A stretch of 64,000 nucleotides of DNA from Cyanophora paradoxa (lineage: Eukaryota > Glaucocystophyceae > Cyanophorales > Cyanophoraceae), in the NCBI GenBank assembly GCA_004431415.1, contig QPMI01000022.1, forward strand, positions 1 to 64,000. Reading direction: 5' to 3'. Below the pieces are notes generated by a model, which saw only the letters and a list, made by a program, of their open reading frames with translations, was not told the DNA's origin and ran no database searches. Below, piece by piece: positions 61,777 to 64,000 of the stretch (positions are counted from its first letter, which is position 1; each line of letters starts with the position of its first letter). The translations under genes and the position numbers were made by a program.

Positions 61777-63640
61777 CTAGCTATAGGCGAGGTTGTCGAA
61801 GATGGGCCGCATGCCGGTGAAGGCCCGCCGGCAGATCGGGCACGGATCCCCGGACGCCTGCAGCGTGTGCACGCACGGCAGGCACAAGACGTGGAGGCAG
61901 GGCTGCAGCGCCCGCCGCTGCGCCAGGCCCTTCGCCTTCAGGCACACCGCGCACTCGAATGTCCGGGCCGCCGCCGCCGCCGCCGCCGCGCGCCGCTCGG
62001 CCTCCTGCACCCGCGCCTCCGCCCGTGCTCGCTCGGCCCCCGCCCGCTGCGCCACCGCCGCTGCCTCCTCCTCCGGATCCGGATCCGGTCCGAGCGACTC
62101 GCGCCACTGCTGAATCTCCGCCTCCTGTACCCGCGCCACCGCCCGTGCTCGCTCGGCCCCCGCCCGCTGCGCCACCGCCGCTGCCTCCTCCTCCGGATCC
62201 GGATCCGGTCCGAGCGACTCGCGCCACTGCTGAATCTCCGCCTCCTGTACCCGCGCCTCCGCCCGTGCTCGCTCGGCCCCCGCCCGCTGCGCCACCGCCG
62301 CTGCCTCCTCCTCCGGATCCGGATCCGGTCCGAGCGACTCGCGCCACTGCTGAATCTCCGCCTCCTGTACCCGCGCCTCCGCCCGTGCTCGCTCGGCCCC
62401 CGCCCGCTGCGCCACCGCCGCTGCCTCCTCCTCCGGATCCGGATCTGGTCCGAGCGACTCGCGCCACTGCTGAATCTCCGCCTCCTGTACCCGCGCCTCC
62501 GCCCGTGCTCGCTCGGCCCCCGCCCGCTGCGCCACCGCCGCTGCCTCCTCCTCCGGATCCGGATCCGGTCCGAGCGACTCGCGCCACTGCTGAATCTCCG
62601 CCTCCTGCAGCCGCGCCTCCGCCCGTGCTCGCTCGGCCCCCGCCCGCTGCGCCACCGCCGCTGCCTCCTCCTCCGGATCCGGATCTGGTCCGAGCGACTC
62701 GCGCCACTGCTGAATCTCCGCCTCCTGTACCCGCGCCTCCGCCCGTGCTCGCTCGGCCCCCGCCCGCTGCTCCACCGCCGCTGCCTCCTCCTCCGGATCC
62801 GGATCTGGTCCGAGCGAATCGCGCCACTGCTGAATCTCCGCCTCCTGCAGCTGCGCCTCCGCCTGCACCCGCTCGGCCGCCGCCCGCTGCTCCACCGCCG
62901 CCGCCCGCTGCTCCGCGGCCGCCGCGCGCTGCTCCGCGGCCGCCGCGCGCTGCACCGCTGCCGCTGCCCGTTGCTCGGAAGCTGCCACCCGCTGCTCCGT
63001 GTTCTTGGCCAGCTGCTCCGCTGTGCGGAGCACACCCCTCAGCTCCGCCGGACGCCTCTCCTCGGTCGAGGCGCGCGCCTCCGCCGCCACTGGCGCCTCC
63101 GCCGCGTTCTCCTCCTGCAGCCCGGGCGGGTGCGGCAGCGCCACTGGTGCCGCCGCCAACGCCGCCGGCGCCTCCTCCTCCTCGCCGGCCGTAAACGTTA
63201 ACGGGCGCCCACCTCGCCCGCGGCCGCCGCCGCGGCCGCGGCCGCGCCCGCGCCCGTGGGCGCTCTCCCGGCTCTCCTGGGCGAACGAGGAGGAGGCGGG
63301 GGCCGGGGCGTCGATGCCCTCCAGCAAGCCGGGACGCCGGCCCCGGCCCCGGCCCGGTGGACGCCCCCTGGCCCCGGCCCTGCCCCCAGCCCCGGCCCTC
63401 CCGCGGCCGCGGCCGCGCCCGCGGGCGCCGGTCCCGCGGGCGACGTCCTCGTCAGAGGACGTCTTCTCCTCGTCGGAGGAGGACGCCTCCTCCTCCTCCT
63501 CGTAGGCGAACGCCCAAGGGCGCCCGCCCCGTTCCCGCCCGCCGCGGCCCCGCCCGCGCCCGCGCCCGCGCCCGCGTCCACGGCTGCTCTCCGGGGTGGA
63601 GGAAGAGGAGGCCGAGGCTGGGGGGTCCTCCTCGGCGGAG

Positions 63641-63676
<36 letters not shown>

Positions 63677-64000
63677 TCGGCCGCGGGCTGGACGGTGATC
63701 GTCTTGAACTCGCGGCTGCAGATCTTGAGGATCTCCTGCGCGCCCGCCCGGCCCCGCGTGAGAGGCGGCGCGTGCGCGGCGCGACGCGGGGAGCGTGCTC
63801 GCCTCCAGCGCCACGTTGCAGTTGAGGTACCGCTCGCCGCGCACGTCGTCCGTGCACCCGTAAGCCAACCCGTCGACCCTGCAGCAGCGCGACAAGGCCC
63901 CGTCACGCGCGCGCGCCCGCCCGGTGCGATCCGCTCGGGCGGGCGCACTTCATGACCACGTCCGACGAGGCCAAGTAGCGTATCGGCTTGAAGAAGAAAT
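61777..64000 (-). CDS. RING-finger protein with RGG-like regions and 40-residue repeats, 5' partial
   Basis: Likely E3 ubiquitin ligase. The C-terminus (61,780-61,960) is a RING of the C3HC4 kind: CAVC, then QPCLHVLCLPCVHTL and CPIC, ending FDNLAYS. Before it lies a helical region of about seven 40-residue repeats (AEIQQWRESLGPDPDPEEEA) and an Ala/Glu/Gln coiled part. Further upstream are two Arg-Gly-rich stretches (GRGRGRGRGRGRG) separated by acidic Ser patches (EEEEEASSSDEEKTSSDED). The 5' exons continue to the right edge: IRYLASSDVVMK joins VDGLAYGCTDDVRGERYL over GTGCGCCC...CTGCAG, and NCNVALE joins EILKICSREFKTITVQ over an apparent GC-AG intron (GCGAGC...GCGCAG, about 63,740-63,805). RGG regions often bind RNA, so an RNA-linked ubiquitin ligase is possible. 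The start lies beyond 64,000. Confidence 0.7.
61981..62860 (-). repeat. 120-bp coding tandem repeat in the RING gene
   Basis: GCGCCACTGCTGAATCTCCG recurs at exact 120-bp steps (62,101; 62,221; 62,341; 62,461; 62,581; 62,701; 62,821). Units differ by a few bases only (for example GGATCCGG against GGATCTGG, CTGTACC against CTGCAGC). Confidence 0.95.

Noticed and set aside
61867-63201. Plus-strand frames of over 400 codons opposite the RING gene
   Set aside because: Products of the 120-bp repeat read on the other strand (Pro/Ala or Arg/Leu repeats); the RING motif is on the minus strand.

Overview
The window joins two very different kinds of DNA. Positions 1 to about 22.8 kb are moderately AT-rich, intron-less and densely packed, and carry an integrated Polinton-like / PLV-type dsDNA virus (or its remnant) whose left end lies outside the window. 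From about 22.85 kb to the end the sequence is very GC-rich, has short introns (typically GTGCG...CAG, some apparently GC-AG), low-complexity proteins, an F-box protein, a kinesin-14, a 6-TM potassium channel and a RING protein. This is a nuclear chromosome of a unicellular eukaryote, most likely a GC-rich microalga or related protist; the species cannot be fixed from the sequence alone.

Viral part. On the minus strand, from left to right: a DUF5710-type protein (cut by the window edge), a retroviral-type (rve) integrase, a very large DNA polymerase B fused to a superfamily 1 helicase, an AT-hook protein, a small acidic protein, a 49-residue Cys/His protein, a coiled-coil protein, the A32/FtsK-like packaging ATPase, the major capsid protein candidate and a minor-capsid-like protein. 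Then come a second minor-capsid-like protein (+), a patatin phospholipase fused to a discoidin-like domain (-), and two giant fibre proteins (+). The fibres look like phage tail fibres: collar-like SN-rich repeats, His-rich HTHTKDQITDFA repeats, and two LamG/concanavalin-like domains. Integrase, polymerase, capsid and fibre genes are interrupted by single-base losses, several at homopolymers. This is either decay of an endogenous virus or uncorrected long-read error. A motif, CGGAGAAAATAAT on the + strand, lies just upstream of several minus-strand genes and is probably the viral promoter.

Host part. 23.1-24.9 kb: a Ser/Pro-rich protein. 25.3-31.0 kb: a divergent F-box / YjbQ (UPF0047) gene pair duplicated in tandem (a 1.83 kb near-identical repeat). 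Each copy is broken on one side, so only the right-hand YjbQ gene is complete. 32.6-33.7 kb: a low-complexity protein. 34.2-41.8 kb (-): a many-exon gene with a signal peptide, a large ectodomain with calcium-binding type-3 loops, and a voltage-gated K+ channel core. 42.0-44.4 kb: the intact F-box/LRR relative. 45.0-49.4 kb (+) and 56.9-61.3 kb (-): a 4.4 kb inverted duplication, each arm with a Gln-rich type I membrane protein gene, flanking a kinesin-14 gene at 50.3-56.2 kb. 61.8-64 kb (-): a RING-finger protein with 120-bp repeats, running off the right edge.

All multi-exon host models were built by eye from reading frame, splice-like sites and paralogue comparison. Domain identities are firmer than exact exon borders.
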